Shown: positions 18,231-26,152 of the stretch, one piece after another
How the letters are laid out: the number at the start of each line of letters is the position of its first letter
Position numbering within the stretch: position 1 is the first letter of the stretch
Origin: Thiomonas intermedia
Lineage (GTDB): Bacteria > Pseudomonadota > Gammaproteobacteria > Burkholderiales > Burkholderiaceae_C
DNA: 64,000 bases
Direction: 5' to 3'
Assembly (NCBI RefSeq): GCF_002028405.1
Contig: NZ_CP020046.1
Coordinates: 620,001-684,000 of the forward strand
Position numbers and translations under genes: made by a program
Notes under the pieces: generated by a model
What the model saw: only the letters and a program-made list of their open reading frames with translations
The model's database searches: none
Told to the model about the DNA's origin: nothing

Positions 18231-18285
18231 AACGCCCCGCGCGAGGCAGGGCGTTGTCCTAGGTGGCCCTGTCTTGCACAGGGCC
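18231..18285. terminator. Two hairpins between convergent parC and OmpA-like gene
   Basis: AACGCCC/GGGCGTT (18231-18237 with 18249-18255) is followed by an 8-bp GGCCCTGT/ACAGGGCC stem (18265-18272 with 18278-18285). Neither has a long U-run. The position between convergent genes suggests terminator use. Confidence 0.5.
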
Positions 18286-18307
18286 TGGCGCTGGCGTCGC
18301 CGCGCGC

Positions 18308-18814
18308 TTACTTCACCGTGACTTCGACACGGCGAGCCTCGGCAGCACTGGCGCCGCCGGTGGTCTCCGCCGGCTTCTCCAGCGTGATGCGATCGGCCGG
18401 CACGCCTTGCGCCACCAGGGCGTCGCGCACGGCCAGGGCGCGCTTCTTCGCCAGCTCGGCGTTCAGCGCCGCCGAGCCGGTGGCGTCGTGATAGCCGCTG
18501 ATGACCGCCGTATGACCCTGCGCCACGGCCTCACCGACCTGCTTGAGGGCGGCATCGGCCCCGGCGGCCAGATCGGCCTTGCCGCTGGCGAAATAGAACT
18601 TGACCACCCCGTTTTCCACCACGACGCGTGCGCCGTCAGCATCGGCCGCCGGTGCGGCAGAACTGGCCATTGCGGGGGCCGACGCGGCCTGCATGGCCCC
18701 TGCGCCGCCACCATCCTTGATGGCCACGCCGACGATCACCGCGACCGTCGCGAGCACGGTGGCCAGCACCACCCCGACGATGGGCACGTGGTTGTCGTCA
18801 TCCTGAAAAAACAT
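18308..18814 (-). CDS. OmpA-like domain protein with N-terminal membrane anchor
   Basis: The 168-residue protein has a short acidic start (MFFQDDDNHV) and one membrane segment (about 10-32, VPIVGVVLATVLATVAVIVG). An Ala-rich linker is followed by a compact OmpA-like peptidoglycan-binding domain: VVKFYFASGKADL, SGYHDATGSAALNAELAKKR, RALAVRDALVAQGV, and a C-terminal RRVEVTVK. The YHD...TG...N.LAKKRA pattern corresponds to the peptidoglycan contact loop. It probably sits in the inner membrane with the domain in the periplasm. It is transcribed alone and converges on parC. Confidence 0.85.
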   Translation of the reverse strand: MFFQDDDNHVPIVGVVLATVLATVAVIVGVAIKDGGGAGAMQAASAPAMASSAAPAADADGARVVVENGVVKFYFASGKADLAAGADAALKQVGEAVAQGHTAVISGYHDATGSAALNAELAKKRALAVRDALVAQGVPADRITLEKPAETTGGASAAEARRVEVTVK

Positions 18815-18929
18815 CGCAAATCCTCCTGAGTGTTCTGTGTGTTACGGCGCGGGCCTGTCCGCGCCGGGTTAGCCGAGCGGCATTCTAGGGACTAGACCCA
18901 CTCGACCCGCCCAAAAGCGGCGGGCAGGA

Positions 18930-20048
18930 TCAGGGCGCCAGGGTGAGAAACAGAAAGGCGGCAAACACCACGAGATGCACCGCACCCAGCATGAAATCAG
19001 TACGGCGCGAGCCCAGGGTGACGAGGCTGACGAGCAGACTCAGCAGCAGCAGAACCAGATCCTTGCCATGAAGCCCCAGATCCAGGGGAAGGCCAAGGTA
19101 GATCGCCACGCTCACCACCACCGGAATGGTCAGACCGATGCTGGCCAGCGCCGAACCCAGGGCCAGGTTCAGACTGGTCTGCAGCCGGTTGGCCAGGGCC
19201 GCGCGCACCGCCGCCACCGTCTCGGGCGCCAGCACCAGCATGGCAATGATCAGGCCGATCACGGCATGCGGCAGACCGGCGCCGAGCACCTTGGCCTCGA
19301 TCGAAGGCGAGAGCGTCTTGGCCAGGCCGACCACGGTCACCAGCGCCAGCAACAGGCCGAGCAGACTGATCCAGGCATCGCGACGGCTCGGGTGATGCGC
19401 GCCCGCATGCGCCTCGCCGACACCTTCGAGATCGAGAAAATAGTCGCGGTGCCGCACCGTCTGCCCGAAGACGAAGACCCCCCACAGCACCAGCGAGGCC
19501 ACAGCCGTGAACACCAGTTGCGGCACCGTGTACTGCCCCCCCGGCGCACTGGTGGTGAAGCGGGGCAAGACCAGCGTGAGCGCGGAGAGCGCCATCAGAA
19601 TGGCCAGGGCCGGGCGGGCGGATTCGGTGTGAAAGGCCTGCACATGATGGCGCAGGCCGCCTGCGAGCAGACTCAGTCCGATCACCCCGCCGGTGATGAT
19701 GAGCACAGTCGCATAGATGGTGTCACGCGTGAGCGTGGCCGACTTCGCAGGATCGGCCGTCAGCATCATCGACACGATGAGCGCCGCCTCGATGATCGTC
19801 ACGGCCAGCGCGAGCACCAGCGTGCCGAAGGGTTCGCCCACCCGATGCGCCACCACCTCCGCATGATGCACCGCGGCGATCACCGCCCCGATGAGCGCGA
19901 ACGCGCTGAGCAGCAACACGAAAGACTGCCCGGGCTGCGCCAGCGCCAGCGCGAGCACGCCCAGACCCACGAACGGCAGCGCCACGAACAACCGATCGAT
20001 CCAGGAGGTCGAGGCCGATGGGACGAGGTTCGGGACGTCGTGATTCAT
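18930..20048 (-). CDS. chaA: Ca2+/H+ antiporter, ChaA type
   Basis: The 372-residue protein has about eleven membrane segments and the two inverted alpha-repeats of the Ca2+:cation antiporter superfamily. The first repeat is HRVGEPFGTLVLALAVTIIE (about 69-88, acidic Glu in GEP and IIE), and the second contains APETVAAVRAALANRLQTSL and LALGSALASIGLTIPVV. ChaA exports Ca2+ (and Na+/K+ in E. coli) in exchange for protons. A soluble loop of about 55 residues joins the halves. Its start ATG overlaps the stop of the upstream GNAT gene by 4 nt (ATGA). Confidence 0.9.
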   Translation of the reverse strand: MNHDVPNLVPSASTSWIDRLFVALPFVGLGVLALALAQPGQSFVLLLSAFALIGAVIAAVHHAEVVAHRVGEPFGTLVLALAVTIIEAALIVSMMLTADPAKSATLTRDTIYATVLIITGGVIGLSLLAGGLRHHVQAFHTESARPALAILMALSALTLVLPRFTTSAPGGQYTVPQLVFTAVASLVLWGVFVFGQTVRHRDYFLDLEGVGEAHAGAHHPSRRDAWISLLGLLLALVTVVGLAKTLSPSIEAKVLGAGLPHAVIGLIIAMLVLAPETVAAVRAALANRLQTSLNLALGSALASIGLTIPVVVSVAIYLGLPLDLGLHGKDLVLLLLSLLVSLVTLGSRRTDFMLGAVHLVVFAAFLFLTLAP

Positions 20049-20539
20049 GCGTTCACCTGTTGTATCGAGCCCGGGAAAGAAGGCGCCAAAGACAGATCCA
20101 GAACCGCCTGGGTCTTGCTCAGCGCAAATCCCAGGCGCCGGTAGAAGGCCAGCGCGCCTTCGCGCTCAATGCGGCTGCGCACTCTGAGGCGTTGCGCGCC
20201 ACAATCGCGCGCCCAAACCATCGCCGCCTGCACCAGAGCGAGCCCGACGCCGCGCCGGCGCAAGTCGGGATCGACGATGAGACCGCTGATTTCCAGACCC
20301 CGACCGCTTTCGAGCGTCAAGGTGGGCGCCACGTGAATCCACCCCGCCATGCGATCGTTCAGTCGCGCCAGCCACACACCATGGCCTTCCGCCTGCAACA
20401 CCTCGCCGAGCGTCTGGCGCATGGCGGCGGCATCGTCACCGTAGCCCAGGGCACCAGCCAGACGGGCCAGCCCGGGAGCATCGTCCAGCACGGGGCGGCA
20501 CAAGATCAGAAGCCCGGTCTGCGCCATCTCAGAAGCCAT
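20045..20539 (-). CDS. GNAT family N-acetyltransferase
   Basis: From ATG 20539 the protein is 164 residues, normal for GNAT acyltransferases. The acetyl-CoA-binding motif A is GLIVDPDLRRRGVGLALVQ (consensus R-R-x-G-x-G/A), and a late EGALAFYRRLGFALSKT forms the C-terminal beta-bulge region. The frame stays open further upstream to 20671, but that stretch is low in family similarity, so an internal start is preferred (20539 or 20527). It overlaps chaA by 4 nt. The acceptor is unknown. The 163 nt up to the RidA-like gene show nothing else I can support. Confidence 0.8.
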   Translation of the reverse strand: MASEMAQTGLLILCRPVLDDAPGLARLAGALGYGDDAAAMRQTLGEVLQAEGHGVWLARLNDRMAGWIHVAPTLTLESGRGLEISGLIVDPDLRRRGVGLALVQAAMVWARDCGAQRLRVRSRIEREGALAFYRRLGFALSKTQAVLDLSLAPSFPGSIQQVNA

Positions 20540-20702
20540 GAATGAATCCGGCTCGCCCGAGCAGGACGCCCTGGCGGTGCCCATCAAGGCGCAAAGCGCA
20601 GGCGTGCCCGTCGACACGCAGAAGGCCGGCGCCACCGAGTGCAACGCCGAGTGGGGCCGCCAGCGCGGCATGAGCGGGAGTGGCGGATTTGTTCACAGCT
20701 TC

Positions 20703-21155
20703 TCAGACCTCGGCGATCAATTCGATCTCGACGGCGGCCCCCATGGGCAACTGCGCCACGCCAAACGCGCTGCGCGCATGAGCGCCACGCTCGCCGAAGA
20801 CCTGGGCGATGAGTTCCGACGCCCCGTTGATCACCAGATGATGTTCGGTATAGCCGGGCGCCGAATTCACCAGACCCAGCAGTTTGACAACCCGCTTGAC
20901 CCGCTCCAGATCACCCACCGCCGCCTGCAGCGTGCCCAGCAGATCGATGGCGATGGCCCGTGCCGCCTCCTTGGCCGTCGCCGTGTCCATGTCGGTGCCC
21001 AGCTGCCCCACCCAGGGCTTGCCGTCCTTCTTGGCGATGTGCCCGGACAAAAACACGAGATTGCCGGTCTGCACAAAGGGCACATAGGCGGCAGCAGGGG
21101 TGGAAACCGGGGGCAGGCTGATGCCCAGATCTTTCAGCGTTTGCGCAATCGACAT
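20703..21155 (-). CDS. RidA/YjgF-like protein
   Basis: The 150-residue protein belongs to the Rid/YjgF/YER057c superfamily, the longer subgroup that resembles chorismate-mutase-like Rid proteins (YjgH/Rid2-7 type). Seen motifs are FVQTGNLVFLSGHIAKKDG, GQLGTDMDTATAKEAARAIA and, near the end, HARSAFGVAQLPMGAAVEIE. The canonical catalytic Arg of RidA (VGVAxLPxxARVEIE) is replaced by Ser/Ala context here, so imine deamination is not certain. It is the last core gene before the integron relic. Confidence 0.87.
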   Translation of the reverse strand: MSIAQTLKDLGISLPPVSTPAAAYVPFVQTGNLVFLSGHIAKKDGKPWVGQLGTDMDTATAKEAARAIAIDLLGTLQAAVGDLERVKRVVKLLGLVNSAPGYTEHHLVINGASELIAQVFGERGAHARSAFGVAQLPMGAAVEIELIAEV

Positions 21156-21348
21156 GAGAAGCTCCGATAGGAAAGCCTCAGTTTAGGGCCAGTGTCCAGG
21201 CGCCCGCGCCCATAGAAAGATCACAGAGTGGGCGCTGAAAGGTCTTGAAGAGCCCCACGATCTGTCGTCCGGTGTCGGCCCAGAAGCGATCGCTAGGAAA
21301 CCGAAACGCACCTGCAGGCTCAATACCTCGCAGTGGCTCGATGGCGTA

Positions 21349-21445
21349 GCCGTAACGTAGAAGTGAGGGGCAGCCGGAGCGCGAAGCGTTGAGGGAACCA
21401 AAAAGCACAGCTTTTTGGCTGTCCCTCCCGACTGCCGGGTTGGCT
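21349..21445 (-). repeat. attC recombination site (distal cassette)
   Basis: Read on the minus strand directly after the cassette gene stop (21446), the site begins AGCCAACCC (R'' side). It continues TCGGGAGGGACAGCC, a central hairpin CCAAAAAGC-ACA-GCTTTTTGG (21398-21418) and GGCTGCCCCTCACTTC, and ends ACGTTACGGC (R' side). The arrangement parallels classical attC sites; the terminal R' box carries one extra C compared with GTTRRRY. Downstream (21178-21340) a short open frame on the same strand may be the end of an interrupted chromosomal gene, but I cannot name it. Confidence 0.65.
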
Positions 21446-22123
21446 TCATCGACCCAATCCACTCGGTCTGATCTTTTTCATGAGTTCTTCCTTTTCCACC
21501 TTACATGTTCCAGTTAATTGGTCGTATGGATCTTCGCCCCCGCGGGAAGGATGCAACCCAATTCTTACGGGAACCGCTGGTAGCCATTCTTGAGCGCCCT
21601 CTTTCGGGGAGACGGTCATTACTACACCATCGCGCTTTGCGGAAAAGCGAAAGAAATTCTTACGCTCTCCACCGATGAAATCGAACGCGGTAATTGTCGC
21701 AATGTCTCCGCTGACTTTTCCTTCTAGAAGTAAGTAATCAAACATTGGAACCACACGGCAGATGGATTTCATCGCAATTTCACCGCCAATCCTGCCGTGC
21801 TCTGATAAGAGATGAAGCTTGATATCAACATCGGAAAGCTTCATATCTACGGAGTCAACATACCCCTCAGGGTTGGCCGACCACAGCCCTTCCCAACCCT
21901 GATCTTCGTAGTACCACGATAAGAATTTTCCTGCAACGCGTTCAAACTCGGAAGGGATTTTCTCGGCGTTTGAAAGCAGCATTGGGCCATTTGAGAGCAC
22001 GCCGTATAAACCTGCACCAACGAGAGTAATCAAGAACCATACACGCCGATACCAAGGCACTGTGACTTGAGGATTGGATGACGTAACCGGTTTGGCAGAA
22101 GGCGGTCGTCGTTTTCTTGCCAT
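21446..22123 (-). CDS. Integron cassette gene, unknown membrane-anchored protein
   Basis: From ATG 22123 (AGAGGA ribosome site 8 nt before) the product is 225 residues. It has a basic N-terminus (MARKRRPPSAKP), one membrane segment (about 26-48, VWFLITLVGAGLYGVLSN), and a soluble, mixed alpha/beta domain with no motif I recognise. GC content and codon use are visibly lower than the flanking core genes, as is typical for mobile cassettes. It ends one base before an attC site and lies downstream of another attC, so it is one complete cassette. Confidence 0.75.
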   Translation of the reverse strand: MARKRRPPSAKPVTSSNPQVTVPWYRRVWFLITLVGAGLYGVLSNGPMLLSNAEKIPSEFERVAGKFLSWYYEDQGWEGLWSANPEGYVDSVDMKLSDVDIKLHLLSEHGRIGGEIAMKSICRVVPMFDYLLLEGKVSGDIATITAFDFIGGERKNFFRFSAKRDGVVMTVSPKEGAQEWLPAVPVRIGLHPSRGGEDPYDQLTGTCKVEKEELMKKIRPSGLGR

Positions 22124-22160
22124 ACTCAAGTCCTCTCGGATGCTAGGAAGCCCATAGGAA

Positions 22161-22223
22161 GCCCAACGTGGAGGTCACCGGCGCTGCGCGGCTTTATCGC
22201 GCAGCGCCGGTGGACCGCAAGGC
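22161..22223 (-). repeat. attC recombination site (first cassette)
   Basis: On the minus strand, the site runs from GCCTTGC (22223-22217) through CCACCGGCGCTGCGCG, a 7-nt ATAAAGC centre, the complementary CGCGCAGCGCCGGTG, to GTTGGGC (22167-22161). The last box is an exact GTTRRRY R' site and the first is a degenerate RYYYAAC. The site begins inside the stop codon region of the upstream cassette gene, as is normal in integron arrays. Confidence 0.8.
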
Positions 22224-22942
22224 TATACGTCTTGGAGGACACGAGAGACCTCAGACAATAGCGCGTCCAACTCGGCACGAAAATCAACTTGGTTCAACGT
22301 CGGAAGACTCTCGACTTTGCGGATCTGGACATGAAGATATGAATCGGCGAGGTTTCGCAAGGAATCGTTGAGGCGCTGCATCGCAGACTTGAAGGATTTG
22401 GTTCCCTTGTAATTGTTAGCGACCTCGGGAAACGTAGTGAAACCGAATATTGGCGGCACATGGTCAATTACTGCCCTGACAAGTATGCCAGTAGTGAAAT
22501 GAGCGTCGTTGTTGTAGGCGACATTCAGTTCGCGTAGCAACCGAATCAGTTTTGCAGTATCGAAAGCACCTTTTTCAATTTCAGCAAGCTCGGCAATTCT
22601 TTCTTCAGCAACGTATGGTTGGGTCTTGCTGTTCGGGAGAGATTTCTCAAACTGCAAAAGCAGTTCATCAAGACTCTCTTCGATGGGAGGAAGGTCGTGC
22701 TTAATGATGTCGTTGAAATCATTCCGTTCACCAAAACCGATGTGCCGCCCCAAGTAGCCGAATTTCTCTTCCGGGTACATGGAGTGCCAGTGCTCACGGA
22801 GCAACTTAAAGTCAGTCTGCATATAGGACGCAATAGTCTTTGCGGCCTGCTCTTCATCATTTTCGTAATGGCGGAGGGCATCGACAGCCTTCGTGCGCAA
22901 ACTGCGGAGAAGTTGCCTGTTCTTAAGATACCAGTCGATCAT
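22223..22942 (-). CDS. Integron cassette gene, unknown soluble protein
   Basis: From ATG 22942 the protein has 239 residues, is helix-rich and charged, and shows no family I can name. Visible phrases are WYLKNRQLLRSLRTKAVDAL, HSMYPEEKFGYLGRHIGFGE and HFTTGILVRAVIDHVPPIFG. The long helices and a conserved-looking NNDAHF...RAVIDH stretch could suit a HEPN-like or toxin-type protein, but this is only a guess. Low GC marks it as foreign. It starts about 13 nt after a GTTATAC box (22961-22955 on the minus strand) and ends in an attC, so it occupies the first-cassette position next to the integrase. Confidence 0.78.
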   Translation of the reverse strand: MIDWYLKNRQLLRSLRTKAVDALRHYENDEEQAAKTIASYMQTDFKLLREHWHSMYPEEKFGYLGRHIGFGERNDFNDIIKHDLPPIEESLDELLLQFEKSLPNSKTQPYVAEERIAELAEIEKGAFDTAKLIRLLRELNVAYNNDAHFTTGILVRAVIDHVPPIFGFTTFPEVANNYKGTKSFKSAMQRLNDSLRNLADSYLHVQIRKVESLPTLNQVDFRAELDALLSEVSRVLQDV

Positions 22943-22954
22943 GGCGATGGAGAC

Positions 22955-23095
22955 GTATAACGTAATGTATCCCGCAATCCTTGCCAAATAAACTGGCCGG
23001 TGCGGGATATTCTGGTCAGCGCCTGCGCCGCGAAACCGCTTGCAGCTTGGGTTTCGCGCGAGTTGGCTGTGCAAAAAAACAGGTATAAAAGAACC
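22955..23095. other. Candidate attI / integrase-cassette intergenic region
   Basis: This 141-nt stretch separates the divergent integron integrase and first cassette. A GTTATAC-like box at its cassette side resembles the GTTRRRY crossover. It should contain attI, the cassette promoter and the intI promoter, but no single promoter can be assigned with confidence. Confidence 0.45.
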
Positions 23096-23374
23096 ATGAA
23101 ACCCGGCAAGCCCGTCCTGCAGTCGGTTCGCCTGCTCGATCAACTGCGCGAGCGCATCCGGTACATGCACTATAGCCTCAGCACCGAGAAGGCCTATGTG
23201 CATTTGGTGCGCTTTTTCATTCGCTGGCAGGGGCGCGGTGGGGTGATGCGACATCCGCGAGACATGGGTGCGCCAGAGGTGGAGGCCTTCCTGACCATGT
23301 TGGCCACGGAGCGCCATGTGGCGGCGGGCGGCATGGCCAGCGCGCTGGATGCACTCAGCGGCTTGGCGTCATGA
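23096..23374 (+). pseudogene. intI: Truncated integron integrase
   Basis: From ATG 23096 the first roughly 80 residues match integron integrases: [56 protein letters not shown] and ATERHVAA. This is the N-terminal SAM-like DNA-binding domain. After HVAA the sequence diverges ([15 protein letters not shown]) and stops at 92 residues, where a full IntI has about 320-340 residues. The whole catalytic domain with the R-H-R-Y residues is gone. The divergent orientation relative to cassettes and attC sites confirms an integron whose integrase is dead. Confidence 0.9.
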
Positions 23375-23487
23375 CTGACGATTCCGCTTTGTATGGCGTA
23401 GCCTTTGACGGCTCAAACATCCCTGGCTGCAGCAGGTCGAGATCGACCCTGATGCTTGTTGACTTCCAGCCCCTCTCCAGGCGCCCA

Positions 23488-23513
23488 TAAAAAAGCGGGG
23501 CCAGCGGCCCCGC
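23488..23513 (-). terminator. Rho-independent terminator of degP
   Basis: On the minus strand an 8-bp GCGGGGCC/GGCCCCGC stem with a 3-nt loop is followed by a run of six or more T (A-run at 23488-23494 on the plus strand). It lies about 40 nt after the degP stop. Confidence 0.88.
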
Positions 23514-23555
23514 AAAACACGGCTTGGAGGATGAGGCAAAAAAGGGTCTTAACCT

Positions 23556-25049
23556 TCAGCCGATCTGCACCGGCACGAAGATGCGATTGCTGCCGCGCTG
23601 GATCAACAGGGCCACCGACTTGCCCGCAGCTTTCAGAATGGTGCGTACCTGGTCGATGCTGTTGACCTTCTTGCCATCGACGGCGATGAGAATGTCGCCG
23701 GGCTGGATGCCGGCCTCTTCGGCCGGGCCGCTGACGCCCTCGACGAGCAGCCCGTGCGACACCCCGGCTTGCTGCTCTTCATTAGCGTTGAGCGGGCGCA
23801 CCACCAGCCCCAGGCCGCCGTGGTCGCCCTGGGCACTCGTGCTTGCCGAAGCCAGAGTGACGTTGTCGCTGAAGTTGCCCAGCACCGCGGTGATGTTCTG
23901 TTGCTTGTGGTCGTGCCAGACGCCCAGCGTCACCTTGCTGCCGGGCTCGGACAGGCCGATCATCATCGGCAGATCGGCCGAGTCGTTCACCGGCTGACCG
24001 TTCACGCTGAGAATGATGTCGCCGGGCTGGATGCCGGCCTTGGCCGCCGGGCTGTCCTTCTCCACCTGCGCCACCAGCGCACCGCGCGGCGTCTGCAGGC
24101 CGAAGGAGGCGGCCAGGTTTTGCGTCACCGTCTGCACTGCAATGCCCAGCCGCGCGTGCTGCACCTTGCCATGCTCGATGATCTGCTTGGCCACGCGCTC
24201 GGCCACGTTGATCGGGATGGCGAAGGACAGGCCCTCGAAGGCGCCGGTCTGCGTGAAGATCTGCGAATTGATCCCCACGACCTCGCCCTTGGTGTTGAAC
24301 AGCGGTCCGCCCGAGTTGCCGGGATTCACGGCCACGTCGGTCTGGATGAAGGGCACCATGCTGTCATCGGGCAGCGAGCGGCTCTTGGCGCTGACGATAC
24401 CGGCGGTCACGGTGTTGTAGAAGCCATAGGGCGAGCCGATGGCCAGCACCCAGTCGCCCGGCTCCAGATTGGACGGGTTGCCCAGACGCACCGTGGGCAG
24501 ATTGGTGGCCGGGATCTTGATCACCGCGATGTCGGTCTTGGTGTCGTAGCCCAGCACCTTGGCCTTGTAGGTACGGTGGTCGGTCAGCGTCACGCGAACC
24601 GAGTTGGCGCCCTTGACGACGTGGGCGTTGGTCAGAATCAGGCCGTCGGAGCTGATGATGAAGCCCGAGCCCAGCCCCTCCGTGGGAACCTCCTGCTGCT
24701 GGCCATTGTTGAACTGCTGGAAGAAGCGGAAGAAGGGATCGTTCTGGAACTGTTTGGGAATCTGCTGCTGCACGGCCTCTTTGGTCTCGCCTTTCACATT
24801 GATGTGGACGACGGCCGAGCCGTAGGCCTTGACGATGGAGGCGAAGTTCGGCGCGCTCGTGGCGACATTGGTCATCGGCGCCGCTGGCGGGTTGTTGAAC
24901 AGCGGCACCGCCTTGTGGTTCATCTCCACCTGAGGCGCCTGCCCGGCGTAGCTGAACTGATAGGCCATGGTGCCCGCACCGGCGATGATGCCGACCGCCG
25001 CCAGAGCGGCCCAGAGTTTTGATGAAGCCTTCGGTTTGCTGCTTTGCAT
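23556..25049 (-). CDS. degP: DegP/DegQ-type periplasmic serine protease with two PDZ domains
   Basis: The 497-residue HtrA-family protease/chaperone carries an N-terminal uncleaved or cleaved signal segment (about 11-31). The catalytic triad is complete: His143 in LTNAHVV, Asp173 in KTDIAVIKI and Ser246 in NPGNSGGPL. PDZ1 spans about 295-385 (AAKAGIQPGDIILSVNG) and PDZ2 about 405-497 (AEEAGIQPGDILIAVDGKKV). The Gln-rich loop near residue 95-120 is the typical LA-loop. Its role is removal of misfolded envelope proteins. It is monocistronic, divergent from the SIMPL gene, and ends in a strong terminator. Confidence 0.96.
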   Translation of the reverse strand: MQSSKPKASSKLWAALAAVGIIAGAGTMAYQFSYAGQAPQVEMNHKAVPLFNNPPAAPMTNVATSAPNFASIVKAYGSAVVHINVKGETKEAVQQQIPKQFQNDPFFRFFQQFNNGQQQEVPTEGLGSGFIISSDGLILTNAHVVKGANSVRVTLTDHRTYKAKVLGYDTKTDIAVIKIPATNLPTVRLGNPSNLEPGDWVLAIGSPYGFYNTVTAGIVSAKSRSLPDDSMVPFIQTDVAVNPGNSGGPLFNTKGEVVGINSQIFTQTGAFEGLSFAIPINVAERVAKQIIEHGKVQHARLGIAVQTVTQNLAASFGLQTPRGALVAQVEKDSPAAKAGIQPGDIILSVNGQPVNDSADLPMMIGLSEPGSKVTLGVWHDHKQQNITAVLGNFSDNVTLASASTSAQGDHGGLGLVVRPLNANEEQQAGVSHGLLVEGVSGPAEEAGIQPGDILIAVDGKKVNSIDQVRTILKAAGKSVALLIQRGSNRIFVPVQIG

Positions 25050-25218
25050 GACTGCCTCCGAAACGAGTCAAACGGTTTGCGATGACGGAATGTTCGCTGC
25101 GTTGCCTTAGACTCGGCTTAAGGCGAATCGGCCGGTCCCAAGGGCGCGAAGCAGCGCACCACACGCAGCGCCCGTCTGGCATCGCCCCGAGACCACTCCA
25201 TCATCCGCGAGGAAAACC

Positions 25219-25962
25219 ATGTCATCACGTCCTGTGTCGTCCATTGCCGGTCTATGTCTCGTCGGTCTTCTGCTGGCCTCATCCGTGCAGGCGCAGGCCC
25301 TGCCGCAGATGCCACCGGGCCCGGTTGCGGGGGTGGTCGATCTGCAGGCCACCGCGCAGGCCGAAGTGACCCCCGACCTCGCGGTGATGACGCTGGCCGT
25401 GGAGCGCAGCGGAGCCGAGCCGGCCAGCCTCACGTCGCAGATCAGCAAATCGCTGGAGGCCGCCTTGCAGCAGGCCCGCGCCGTGTCCGGTGTCGAAGCC
25501 AGCAGCGGCGCGATCTCCACCCAGCCCCGTTGGAAGACGGTCAACAACCAGTCGCAGCGCGACGGCTGGACGGTGCGCGCAGGGCTGGTGCTCAAGTCGC
25601 ACGACTTCGCCGCGCTGGGCAAGATCGCCGGGCAGTTGGCGCAGCAGGGCTTCATGATCGAGTCGAACGGCTTCGAAGTCTCCAAGGCCTTGCGCGACCG
25701 CGAGGAAACCGCACTGATCGATTCGGCCATCGCGGGCTTCAAGGCCAAGGCTTCCACGGCCGCACGCGCACTGGGCTACAGCGGCTACACCTTGCGGACG
25801 ATGCAGATCGAACCCGTGCAGGGACAATTGCCCCAGCCCCGTCCCATGATGATGCGTGCCGCAGCGCCCATGGCCGCCGAGGAGGCGCCTGCCGTGCCCC
25901 TGGTCACCGGGCGCACCCCGCTGCAGATCACCGTGCAGGGCTCCGTTCAGCTCACGCGCTGA
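25219..25962 (+). CDS. SIMPL (DUF541) domain periplasmic protein
   Basis: The 247-residue protein has a Sec signal peptide ending near VQAQALP (about residue 26) and one SIMPL/DUF541 domain. It shows VVDLQATAQAEVTPDLAVMT, then GVEASSGAISTQPRWKTVNN and SNGFEVSKALRDREETALID. Members such as YggE lower oxidative stress damage by unknown means. A GCGAGGAAAACC ribosome site precedes ATG 25219. It is divergent from degP across 169 nt. A CCGCC/GGCGG hairpin (about 25964-25978) follows. Confidence 0.87.
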   Translation: MSSRPVSSIAGLCLVGLLLASSVQAQALPQMPPGPVAGVVDLQATAQAEVTPDLAVMTLAVERSGAEPASLTSQISKSLEAALQQARAVSGVEASSGAISTQPRWKTVNNQSQRDGWTVRAGLVLKSHDFAALGKIAGQLAQQGFMIESNGFEVSKALRDREETALIDSAIAGFKAKASTAARALGYSGYTLRTMQIEPVQGQLPQPRPMMMRAAAPMAAEEAPAVPLVTGRTPLQITVQGSVQLTR

Positions 25963-26152
25963 GGCCGCCGACGCGGCGGTCGGCGTCGCGTCGCGTCACG
26001 CTCATCGCAGGACACGCCAAGGTCTTTTCCGGGCCAGTTGAATCCGTTCGTTACGGCGTTCGCGCGGCCCGGGAGGTCGTCGCAGGAAGGCTTTGCGTGT
26101 CGCCCTAGAATCACGGGCTTGCCGTTTTCCACTGCTGCGCACGCGGCCCGGT

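Noticed and set aside
22943-23317. N-terminal extension of the first cassette gene up to 23317
   Set aside because: The extension would run antisense through the intI fragment and the attI region; ATG 22942 is the cassette-consistent start.
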